A stretch of 64,000 nt of DNA, taken from the NCBI RefSeq assembly GCF_037975245.1, contig NC_092568.1, positions 20,491,001 through 20,555,000 of the forward strand. The letters are read 5' to 3'. Made by a program: the position numbers and the translations under genes. Under the pieces are notes generated by a model. The model had not been told where the DNA came from. It did no database searches and saw nothing but the letters and a program-made list of their open reading frames with translations. This document shows, piece by piece, positions 14,901 to 26,900 of this stretch. Positions within the stretch are counted from its first letter, which is position 1; each line of letters begins with the position of its first letter. Source of the stretch: Apostichopus japonicus (Eukaryota > Echinodermata > Holothuroidea > Aspidochirotida > Stichopodidae).

Positions 14901-17900
14901 CTTTGTTCCCTTCTTCCGCATCCATGGCCTCACACTGCCACTCCATTATCATTTTTTATGTTACTATTCAAGCTCGTTTATGTATAGATATATATATATA
15001 TAGTCATTATCATAAGTTTACCCATTCTGTGTTACCATACCATCTGTTATTTTGTGGTTCACTCTTGTCTTGCGTTAAACCGAGCCAAAAGTGGTATCTT
15101 AAAGAGTATAATATGTTATACATATATGGATGTTTAATCAATGCATGAGTGAACAAAACATCTGCCATGCTTTCTGAAAAGGCAAATAGCTGTAGATTTT
15201 CAGGTGCACATGTAGAGACATCATGCAGTTATAGCACGCATTTAGTGCACATTGCTTTAAGCGACTCTTTTCACAAAGGTTAGTTACTTTATTACAATGT
15301 CAGTAAATACAGATCTATAGAGGGCCTTTGCATACAGGTGAACAGTACACATAATTTACACTTAGGCATAATATTATCTAAATTATCTTAACCTTTACTG
15401 AAATGAGATCATATGTGCTATCTATTCCCTTTTGAAGGGATTTGTGGTACTTCACCGTTATGATCACACGATTACAGGCTAGATGTTATTGTAATTTACT
15501 TCGCTCCTCGCTTACCTGTCTCCTCACAACCTTAGCACCTCATTCTACCGTGCCTATAAAGTCCTGGTAAATAAATAACACTGTGCGCCCTCTATGACCG
15601 GACCCCCCTTCCGGTCCCTCCTCCTTTTTTCATTCTACCATTCCAAGTGCCTACACGCATATTTTTCTTGTGGATAGTTTCCTTGGAAAATTGTCTTGGT
15701 TTTCTTCGACGATCGCCGGAAGTTTTTTAGCTTCGGATCTTTAGAAGTTTGACAGTCCTTTCCTGACCGATAAGTATCCTTTTTGTCAAAAAGGGAGGGT
15801 TTTGGGGACTGTTTTCGTAGTGCGTTTCCTCCTCGGGTTGATTTGCGGCGGGGTTAGCAGTTCCGCGAAACTGCCTAGGTTCCCGCCCTATTCCTCCCCA
15901 CGCTAAAGCGTGTTGTTGTTATTGTGTTTTCTTAGCTTGTTTACTAGCTTCTTCCCCCCAATTAGTTTCTCTCGTCCCCCTTTTGGGGATTCATATTGCT
16001 CACGTATATTCACTCCTTTTTGTATGTATTTCTCGCTCTCTCATTTTCGTTTCAGCTTCCATTTTCTCGTTAGGCCACCCCGTAGCGTTACCTTGTTTAC
16101 CGTTGCTAGGTTACGCTACGCTCCACCTAAGCATAATTCCCTCCCTAGTTCTCCCTTCTTACGTTAAGCTTCTATTGTTGTTCACTTATCACTAAGAAGT
16201 AATCTTCCTTAATCCGGTTATTCAGCATGTCACGCAATCCATTGAAGTGCATCAACTGCTCTATGTTTCGCCCAGGCAGAGCCTGGGACGAGCACGACCT
16301 TTGTCCAAAATGCAGATCCTGCACTCGACGAGACCCCTGCCTGGTGTGTATTAAGTTTACACCAGCTCAGTGGCAGGACATCGACCTGTGGCTTGAGGGC
16401 TTACGTAGCAAGCTCCAGGGAAGGCTGGACTCGATCCCGAGCGCAATCGGGGCGCCGGAGGTTCCAGGAATAACGGGAGATAGAGAGGAGGAGGGAGTAG
16501 TAGAGAGAGAGGTGGAGGAGAGTGGCCATGAGAGGGCCGAAGGAGAGAAAGAGGTAGAGAGAGAGGAAAGAGAAAGAGAAAGAGAAAGAATTCCCCTAAC
16601 GGCCCCGGCTACGTCCGGATCAGTTACGGCCAGAGGGAAGGGCAGGAGCAAAGGCAAGGCTCCTGCCAAGAAAAGACCTCCAAAGCAGAGGCACAGCTCG
16701 GCCGGGCTGGAGACTTCGTCTCAGTCCGGGCCGCAGCTACACAGACCCACAGAGCGCGGCCCTCCGGCCGTGGGAGGCTCGGGTCCAAAAGAGAGAGCAA
16801 CCGAGGGGACGCGGAGACGGAGCCGGTCCCGTTCCAGGGAGCCGGACAGGGAGCCAGAGAGGCGGGTTCCGACGGAGATCCCGGCCCGAGAAAGTAGGGA
16901 GAGAGAGTCCTCCCGCCGACCCAGAAGGGAGAGATCGGGGTCGCATACAAGATCCCCAAGACGGAGAGAGAGGAAGAGATACTCTCCAATCTCCGACGAG
17001 TCCTCGGACTCTTCCGACGATGGATACAGAAGATCCAAGAGGAGGCGCCGGTCCCCGAGACGGCGTCAGGAAGAGGAACCAGCTTGGCTATCCAAACTCA
17101 CCGGCCTGCTACGGCCCCTGCTGGAGCAAAGGACGTCCACGGTAGCCGACGTGGCACCGGGCCCTACCAGCCCCGTATCGACCATGGCCCCGCAACCGGC
17201 CCCGGACCCGGACGCTCTGGATTGCAGAGCGTCGGTGAATCTTTCCGGCTTGGAGGACGAAGGGGAGCCCATAGATCCAGATCCTCTCGACTACGATCCT
17301 ATGGAGGACAGCTTTGGCCACAATTACGAACCGGAGGAAGCGCCCGCGACAGGAGGAGCCCTCCCACAGGAGCTAATAACACGGGCGGCAGACATATTCA
17401 GACGACACCTGGGGTTCGAGGAACCCGAGACGCAACCGCAGAAGGCGGGCCGGGTATCAAAATTGACGGCGACCGGCGAAGCGTCATATAAGCCCAAAAC
17501 TACCATACCAGTAGACGCAACCTGTTATGACAGATTTGAGGCCATTGCCAACAAGACCAAGTGGACGGCCTTCCCGGCCAGGGCAGATAGAGCGGTCAGG
17601 GTACCTGACGAGGCCTGGAAGGATCTATTTAGATGCCCAACCATCCCCCAGGAGGCCAAGGAGAGATTAAAAGCCGAACAAGGGGCCTCATCCACACACG
17701 TGTTCAAGACCCCGGACCAGAGGAAGCTAGAAGAGCTTTTGGTAGAGATGGACATGGCAGCCCGTTCGGGCATGAAGTTCGCATCGGTACTATTGCTATC
17801 AGCTGAAGTCCTCATGCGACACCATCAACAGCTCCCTGAGGACAGCAGCCAAGTATCCAGGGACGAAGCGGGCCAGCTCCTCCTGCTGCTGGGCCCCCTC

Positions 17901-20900
17901 GTCAGGCTCGCGTACGATCAATTTGCAAGGGTCGCTACCAGGTCCGTAAAGGCCCGTAGACAAAACATCGTCTCCGCCATCCATTGGCCTTCGACGGAGG
18001 CGAAGGACAGAATGCTGGAACTACCAATCCTCGGGGAAGACCTTTTTGCGGGCTGCTTCCAAAAGAAACTGCAGGAAGAGGTGGCCCGAAGGGAGACTCT
18101 GGCCAAATCAGAATTCCGACCCCCACCGACCCAGAGAACCAGACCCTTCCGCCCGAGGGAGAGCAGAGCACCTAGGGGAACGAGAGCAGCACCCGCCAAA
18201 TCTATGAGCAGAGGAGCTCTCAGAGGCAGAAGCCGGGGGGCAGCCTTCCGTCCGACCCGCCCCTGGGCCCCCAGAGGAGGCAGAGGCTCGTCGTCGACCA
18301 GACGGGACAGTGACCGCTCCTCCACTCGACCAGCGTTCGCCGCCCAGCCCTAGGGGTGCCCACCTCACCGCGGCCATTCCGCCGGTGGGGGGGAGACTAA
18401 CAAACTTCTCCCAGCAATGGGAATTTATTGGCGGGGACAAGTGGGTGTTGGACACAGTCAGACACGGGTACAAAATAGAATTCTCCTCCAGCCCACCCTT
18501 CGGGGGCGGAGGAAGGCAGACACTCACACCCACGGACCCCGTCAAACGCTTAGCCCTAGAAGGGGAAATTCTGGCCCTGCTGGCCAAGCAGGCAATTACA
18601 AGAGTTCCGGAAGAGACGGGACCACTCTTCCGGTCCTCCTTTTTTCTGACCAAAAAACGGGATGGCACCTGGCGTCCCATTCTAAACCTAAAACCCCTGA
18701 ACACAAAACACATCAGACCAAAACACTTCCGTATGGAGACCTTAAACTTAATATTACCCCTACTCAGAAAGGGCATGTGGGCGGCGACCGTAGACTTACG
18801 GGACGCCTACCTGCACATCTTGATACACAGAGAACACCGACGATTCCTAGCGTTCCGGTACGCAGAACAAGACTACCAGTTCCGGGCGCTCCCATTCGGC
18901 CTAGCCACGGCTCCCAGAACCTTCACGAGAGTCGCGGGAGCAGTAGTCGCCTACCTCAGAAAAAGAGGGGTCACCCTCTACGTATATCTAGACGACTGGT
19001 TGGTAGTAGGGAACAGCCTATCGGAAGCAACCAACAACGTCCACAAAACGCTCCAGACCCTTCAAGAACTGGGCTGGATCGTGAACCAGAAGAAATCACG
19101 GCTATCACCTTCCCAGACGATCCAGTTCCTCGGGGCCATACTGGACTTCACCACCGGGGTAGCCCGACCCTCAGAAGAAAGAGTCGCGGCAGTCAAGGCG
19201 ACCACACAACAGATCTTGGCACACCGGGGGTCACCAACGGGGACATGGCTCCGGGCCCTGGGACTCATGGCCAGCCTCGTCGATATAGTGAGACTGTGCA
19301 GGCTACACATGCGACCTCTACAACTGCACCTGCTGAGGTCCGCAGACCCTACAGACCCAGACAAAACAACGCTCATCTACAGGTCAGAGGAGGTCACCCA
19401 ACACTTTCGATGGTGGCTCGACCCAAACAACTGGAGTTCAGGGGTACCCTTTGCGATACAGCTACCAATGACATCGATAACGACGGACGCATCACTGTCC
19501 GGATGGGGAACGTGGTCCCAAACAGAAAGATCTCTCCACATCAACATCCTGGAGATGATGGCGGTCAAAAGAGCCCTGGAAGTTTTCAACGACCACGTAC
19601 AGGGAACGATAACCACAATCTTCACCGACAACACGACAGTGGTGGCCTACATCAATCGGCAGGGGGGCACCCGCTCAGAGAGACTGTGCCGACTCGCGTG
19701 GGAGGTGATAACAGCGGCCGAGGACTCCGGCACGATCCTACGGGCTTCCCACATCGCAGGCAAGCTCAACGTGATGGCGGACGTCTTATCCAGGGGGCAT
19801 ATAGACCCCAACGAATGGTCTCTGGAACAGGAGACTTGCGACAGAATCTTTTCGATCTTCGGCAGGCCCACGATAGACCTGTTCGCAACACACAAGAACA
19901 ACAAACTCCAGACCTTCTGTTCCAGACGATTCCACCCCCTGGCCTACCACACGGACGCAATGTCCCTCTCCTGGGACCACATGGATGCGTACATCTTCCC
20001 GCCGCTGTGTATGATCGGACAAGTCCTCAGGAAAATTCGGAACTCCAAGGGCAGGTTCACACTAATAGCCCCGTTCTGGCCTCGCAGACCCTGGTTCGCC
20101 GAGATCCCCCAACTCCTCATGGACGTCCCAGTGAGTCTACCGGACAAGCCTCACCTACTGTCCCAGAGACAGGGAACTCTCTCCCACCCAGACATCAAGG
20201 GGTTACAATTAGTTGCCTGGAGGCTGTCCGGTCTTCCCTACGACAGAGAGGCTTTTCAGAAGCAGCTGCCGCGATGGCAGCCGACGCTAGAAGGGGAACG
20301 ACCGCAGCGACTTACGATTCCCGTCTGCGGAAGTTCGACCAATGGTGCCGACCGAGACAGATACTGCTGCCTGCTGCCTCTGTGACACAGATAGCCGAGT
20401 TCCTCCTCTCACTCTTTGGAGAGGGGAAACAAGTCTCCACCATCAGGAATTACAGGTCGGCCATCGCTGCCATCCACCAGGGCTTCCCAGATGGCTCCAC
20501 ACTGAGCAATAACCCGTACATTGCACAGCTCATCAAAGGCATGGCGAATCGTCGCCCACAGATCAGACGGCTAGCCCCCTCCTGGGGACTCTCAGCAGTG
20601 TTACATGCCCTGGCAGGACCACCATACGAACCAATGGCTAAAGCCTCCCTGGCTGCCCTCACAAAAAAGACACTCTTCCTCGTCGCAGTGGCGTCAGCAA
20701 GAAGGAGGAGTTGCCTCCACGCCCTATCCACCAAGCAGAATCACATCAGATTTGAGGGCCACGGGGTGAGGATGGTTCCAGACCCGTCATTTATTGCAAA
20801 GAACCAGACCTTGACCTTCCTGCCAGGAGACATTTTCATCCCGGAAATTAAGACCATGTCATCAGTAGCCGAGGACAAACGATGGTGTCCAGTCAGGGCA

Positions 20901-23900
20901 CTGAAGTGGTACCTGAGCAAGACAGAGAAGTTAAGACAATCAACTTCTCTCTTCATCATACCACGACCACCCTACGCAGCGGCCTCCAAAGACACTCTAT
21001 CCAGGTGGCTAGTAGAGATCATACGCCCGTTCACATCGGGGACCTCCCGACCAAGGGCTCACGACGTCAGAGGGGTCGCGGCCTCTACAGCCCTATTCGC
21101 CGGCATCCCGATAGAGGACATACTCAAAGCAGCAGCGTGGAAAACTCCAACTACGTTCGTCGCCTGCTACTTGACCGACACTTTACACGCCGAAGCGGCA
21201 TTTGGTAGCGCGGTGATGCGAGGTCCGGTGGGTAACAGGTCCCACCCCTCGGGCCTCCCACCATCGGGCAGTGCCACTCGGTGCTAAGGTTGTGAGGAGA
21301 CAGGTAAGCGAGAAGCGAAGTAAATATTCCAAAACTTACTGGTTTGGATATTTACGAGTGACGAGCTTACCTGTCTCCATTCCCGCCTCCCTCCCCCGAG
21401 AGGGTGGTGGGACACAGCCGGACGGAGGAGCGGTCGCTCTACTTGACTCACGACTCCGAGCTTCACACCAGATAGACAGAACCACCATCCACCAGAGAGC
21501 CATCAACTATGTCTATCGGTGAGTGTACCTATGTGTTTCCGTATGCGTTTGCGTACATAGTCTTCCACTTACGTTCTCACCTAAGTTGGTCTAAGGGTAA
21601 CAAGTGGCGGACCGTAAATCTTTAGGCTCCTTGTTAGTGTAAGGGGTAGTTCCGCCTGCAGGGTTCAGGAGAGTGTCCCCCCTTCCCGCTGCGCCGGGGA
21701 GGGTTACACTCCCCCCTGCTAGGAAGGCGTCAGTGAATTTTTTGTTAGGGGTTCACTTTGGGAAGTTAACTCGACGGGGGTCGTTGGGGGTGGCCAGTCC
21801 TTGCCACCCCCACTCCCGCGTCCGTGAGGCCACTCTTCAGGAATGGTCTCATGAGAAAGGAGGAGGGACCGGAAGGGGGGTCCGGTCATAGAGGGCGCAC
21901 AGTGTTATTTATTTACCAGGACTTTATAGGCACGGTAGAATGAGGTGCTAAGGTTGTGAGGAGACAGGTAAGCTCGTCACTCGTAAATATCCAAACCAGT
22001 AAGTTTTGGAATGTCTGCGGGATGAGAGTGGATCAAATTGTTTGGTGTTTGTGCTCAGGCTTTATCTTGGATGACTTGTCTTAAAAATGTCTCTAAATTG
22101 CCTTTACCAATTCAGGATTTGTCCTTCATTATTTTTGCCATCTGACTATTTTCTACAGGTTATAATACATTATTGTTATTTTTAGCATTGTAGTGTGTAC
22201 CAAGTTTTAAATATCCTTTGTTGACAAAAAATCATTGAATCATGTGAGGCAAATAACTTATGTCCCTTATGGGCCTACATGTACCGTTACAAATATCCAT
22301 GAAAGACGTGTTTTTTAAAACTTACAATTCCATCAAACAAAGGTAGAGCAAAAATTTCCAGTGTATTTACTAAAACGACTTTAATTATAATTTGTTTCCA
22401 TAGCAACCAACCATATTCAAAGAGCAACATAACCTTCCAGTTATTAGCCCCAGAACCAGTCGCAAGGCCTGGTTACAATGACTTCTTCAACACTCCTGAG
22501 CTTCTAGAGTTTGTCTTAGCCACTCAAGTCCGGATTCGAATGCAAGGACATTATCACGTTTCCAATACGAGACATCAGTATTATGGAATCGAAGAAGTTA
22601 CAGTCAACACAAGGTTTGTGACAACTTTTACCTGACCATTACAAAATTCCATGGAGTGAGAAACTGAAGGAAAACTTTGTGATGAAATTGGAAATTAAAA
22701 CTCTTAAGCCGTTCACAATAATATTATCATTGAAAGAAAAGCATAGAGGCATACTACATTAGTAACAGTGGGCACAGTTTGCAATGAGCAAACAACGAAA
22801 AAAAAAAAATTCTGTACTGGTCAGCAACTAAAATCAACATTTTCAAGTTCTTTAAGTTGGGTGGCCCATTTTCTGAAATGATGATTCCATCCGTCCTAAG
22901 CATTTTCTCTGAAGATTTGTTTTTTGTGAAGTATGTAACACTTGTAAGAAAAAGTCATCAGAAAGTCGTATGAATGTACGAAACACATACAAGAAAAAGT
23001 CATCAGAAAGTCGTTAAAATGTACGAAACACATACAAGAGAAAGTCATCAGAAAGTTTAAATTTTTTAAACTTCTCCTTTGTTAGATGAAGTGAGACTTG
23101 TCTAATAGGAATTTAACATAAGGTTATAAAAAAAAAAAAAAAATTAGATAAATTAAAGTAACAATCTGCTTTAGCCTGGTAATAGCAGAGTGGATGCTAT
23201 CATGGTGATGAAGTTGGTATACAACATTTTATAGACACCCTGTGTTTCGTTATTTAATAAAGACAAATGAAGGCAATCTGTTAAACTGACCTTTCAAGAG
23301 GAGACCTACAAAAACAGTTGCTCATTTATCTTGACTTATTTTGCCATAATTTGTTTCTGTTTTTGAATTTTTTTTTTTTAGATGTGAATGCAATGGCCAT
23401 GCAGCCACATGTGACATGGAAACCAACCCTTACACCTGTAATTGCCTTCCCGAGAGTTTTACAAGAGGGCAAAATGTAAGAACCATTAAACCTTCATTCT
23501 ATTGTTAGGATGTAGTAGACCACATATTCAGATCAGGGAGGGCTTTTAAACGGTTGTTGTCCAGCATTGACTGATTGATTGAAGTCAGTTTCGAATATGA
23601 GAAGTAACCTTTATTCATGTTCCAATAAGTGTTCTGTGTTTATTGATCCAGTATTGAAGTCTTTTTTAAACATGTGTTCGTTTGCAAGTTTAAGAGGGAA
23701 CATGCTAAGGTGAAGAAGAAGGAATGTTATGTTTAAGGTTTTTTAATACAGTCATTTTAACACAGATACCAATACCTATCTTGCATCTTAAGCCATTGTC
23801 TGATTTTGTTTTGGGCTTATCGTACTTTGTACGTCAAGAATCTGGAGAGCTATTGTTATTTTCATTCAGTGTTCAGGCTAGTTACCAACCAATTTTGAAG

Positions 23901-26900
23901 AAAGAATTAGCTCGCAGAATTTAAGCTGACCGTTGGGCTAGTTCCCGACATGAATTGGATACAATGGGAAAAGTTGTTACATAATTTTAGCATCATGAAA
24001 GCTAACATCTTTTTCACATGTTTGATCCTACAACAGTATCATATATACTAAGATGAGCATATTTTATCATTGCAACTAGTCTACTGAAATCCAAGTTCAC
24101 AATTTCGATTTTTTTTTTTGGCAGTGTGAGACATGCCTCCCTCTCTACAACAACAAACCATACCACCACGGAGATCGTATTAATTCATACAACTGTAAGC
24201 CATGCCAGTGTTATGGACATGCTTTGAGCTGCAGATATAATAGTTCCGTGGATCCTTTCCCAGCTGACCACGACAGGTAACTGAATCAAATTCTTGTCAA
24301 GTTGCTGGAAGAATTGTATCAGATTTTGAGCACACGTTGGGATCAGTTATGTCACATACTACAATACTGTCTACGGAAACTCACCCAAAAGTAAAGCCAG
24401 GGGGTTCAAATACCCAACATTGATCATTGGAAAGATACACTCTTAGCCCCAGACTCTTAACATTTGGGCCTGTAACTATTTCATAACCACCATAGTATGT
24501 CTAGTGTAGTAATGTGATTCTCTTGAAAGGATGAGTGTAATTGGCACTATTGATGGTGTTACCCCTATTAATATCTTATTTCACGGTATCTTCAACTGAA
24601 TGATTGGTAAGAAAATAATTTACCACATGTTCTTAGAATTGAGTATGTAATAACATGGACATTACTATCCATAGTCATGTGAATACAGCTAAGGTAGGCT
24701 TGCTTATGCCATATAACTTTCAAAGTTTAGGAAGAGTTTTACATTTGTAGAACCAGATAAACGAACAAAATAAAACGAAACAGTTGATGAAAGTCATAGT
24801 AGTGTATTCAAACGTTTTCGAAGATTTCCCATCTTCCTCGTCAGGAAAGAGATAATAATAATATAACTTTCAGTCGCATTAGAATTGGAGCAAGCTAGTT
24901 CACAAGTTGATTGTTTTGTAACGCAGTGGAAAGCATTTATGTGACTGCTCTTGTCAATGTAAGCTCTGTGGTAGATGCATAGGTTAGCTTACATGCTTAT
25001 TTGTTATGATCATTGCAAGGAACATAAATTTAAGATCCTGTTTTGTATCATATTTTTGCCAGAATTTTGAATTTACCACTAGGTTATGTAATGTCGCAAC
25101 GTGTCCCATTTCTGTCATGCTCAAAGAGCTGTGTAAACACCTTCTGTCTATGCAGGCATTATAAATGATATTGCTACTCTGTTTAAGTATTTTTTTTTTT
25201 TATGGGAGGTGGAAATCTGTCATATGATCATGTAGTGTTACAATGTGTGCTATGTCTGTTAAACTTAAAAAGAGCAATGGTCTTTCTAAACAGGATTGAT
25301 AATAAATGCTTGAAATACTTTTGTCTGTGTTTAATTATGGGGAGGTTTTAAACATTTTTAAATGGGGTGTGATGTACTGTTACAACATGCCAAATGCTAT
25401 GGCAGTGTCATTATATTAGTTATGACCAAGCATGAATGATAACTACCTTTATTCAGAAACTAAAAGTGGGAGTCCATCGATTAATCAATGAAGATAGCCG
25501 GTTATTGAACACTCTGATGTTTCACATGCAAAATGTGGTTAACCAGGAATATTAAGATATCAATCGGAAACTCACGTGATATTTCTTTTCTCTTTCTACA
25601 GAGGAGGTGGAGGGGTATGCGTTAACTGCTTGCATAATACACAGGGTCGTTTCTGCGATGAATGCCAGAATGGATTTTTTAGGGAAGATGGCCAGTCATT
25701 GGATTCGTTTAATGTGTGTTCACCCTGTGAATGTAACACCAACGGTACCGTGGGAGGGTCACACCTCTGTAATCCAGTGAGTTGCTTCTGCTGCTGTCTT
25801 CTACAAGAATTGCTAGTTTTTTGTACAGTTATTTTATGTATGTTAACTCACTTCCTGATAGAGTTAGAACAGGATGATAGCAGGACTGTGACAGCAAATT
25901 TTTACCTAATGTATTTGATGATTTGTGGAGATTTATGATGTCAAAAAATCAACATGAAAGGTGTTTTCTGAATCATTTTAAGCTGCACCAAATTTACTTT
26001 CTTTCAGAAAATCTTAGCCTCATATAAGTCTACATGGTAAATAAGATTTCTTTGGTCTATCTGTAATGCTTTTTCTCTCTATATTAAGTGTTTATTTCTG
26101 TTTTTGCTTGTAGCATATTTGTTTCAGAGACTTACTTGAATATTATCAACTTAAACTCTCTAAGATGTATTAATCATTTCATTTGTATCCATTTATTGAA
26201 TTATTCATAACTGGCTAATATTTCAGATTGGAGGCCAGTGTGACTGTAAGTTGTATGTTGAGGGTCAGTCATGTGATACCTGCACGAGTGGGTACTATAA
26301 CCTGCAAGAAAATAATCCAGTCGGCTGTTCCGAATGTCTTTGTGATCCCGACGGATCAAGCACAGGTAGCTGTGATCCAGCTTCTGGAGGATGTGACTGT
26401 AAAGCTAATGTCATTGGTAAGTTCCAGAGACTTACATGTCTTCTGTTCAGAGTGTCTATGTGATGCTGATGGATTTAGTAGATATAAATAAGGGTTCTGG
26501 AGGATGTTTCTGTTTTACAAGCTTTTGCCATTGGTACATCATAAAGAGTAAAACGTGGTCTGCTCATGCATATGTGATCCTGATGGATCAAACCTAGGTA
26601 GTTGTGATCAAAGCTTTGTAGGATGTGACTTACACTTATGTCACTGGTAGGTCACAAAGACCAAAGGGTGGTCTGTTTGGAGTATCTGTGTGATCCGGAT
26701 GGATCAAATCTAGGTTAAAGTGATGAGTTCTGTAGCATGTGACTCATACCAATATCATTGCCATGTCAGAAAGGCTTAAGGGCGGTGTGCTCAGAGTGTC
26801 TATATGATCCTTATGGATCAGCCACTGTTAGCTGTGATCAAGTTTCTGGATAATATGACTTATGCCATTAGTAAGTCATAGAATATTAAGGGTAGTCTGT

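Larger units (their letters stand above)
15494..22012 (+). mobile_element. Complete DIRS-type tyrosine-recombinase retrotransposon
   Basis: About 6.5 kb in the intron between USH2A exons 6 and 7, same strand. It shows the DIRS hallmarks: inverted (not direct) terminal repeats, an internal complementary region near the 3' end, a Gag-like frame, an RT/RNase H frame and a tyrosine recombinase frame. All three frames are open. The sequence is clearly GC-richer than the host introns. DIRS elements are copied through a circular DNA that the tyrosine recombinase integrates, which leaves no target duplication. I see none. Ends were set by comparing both termini with the internal complementary region. 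Whether it is still active is unknown, but open frames and well-matched repeats suggest a young insertion. Confidence 0.94.

Noticed and set aside
18108-18776. 222-codon minus-strand frame in the DIRS element, and other antisense frames at 16367-20147
   Set aside because: GC-rich antisense shadows of ORF1 and ORF2 with no recognisable motifs.
18417-20273. Long open frame upstream of the recombinase domain, overlapping RT in another frame
   Set aside because: Composition is that of an out-of-frame shadow (Pro/Arg/Gln-rich). RT motifs lie in the other frame. Only the part after about 20200 has recombinase character.
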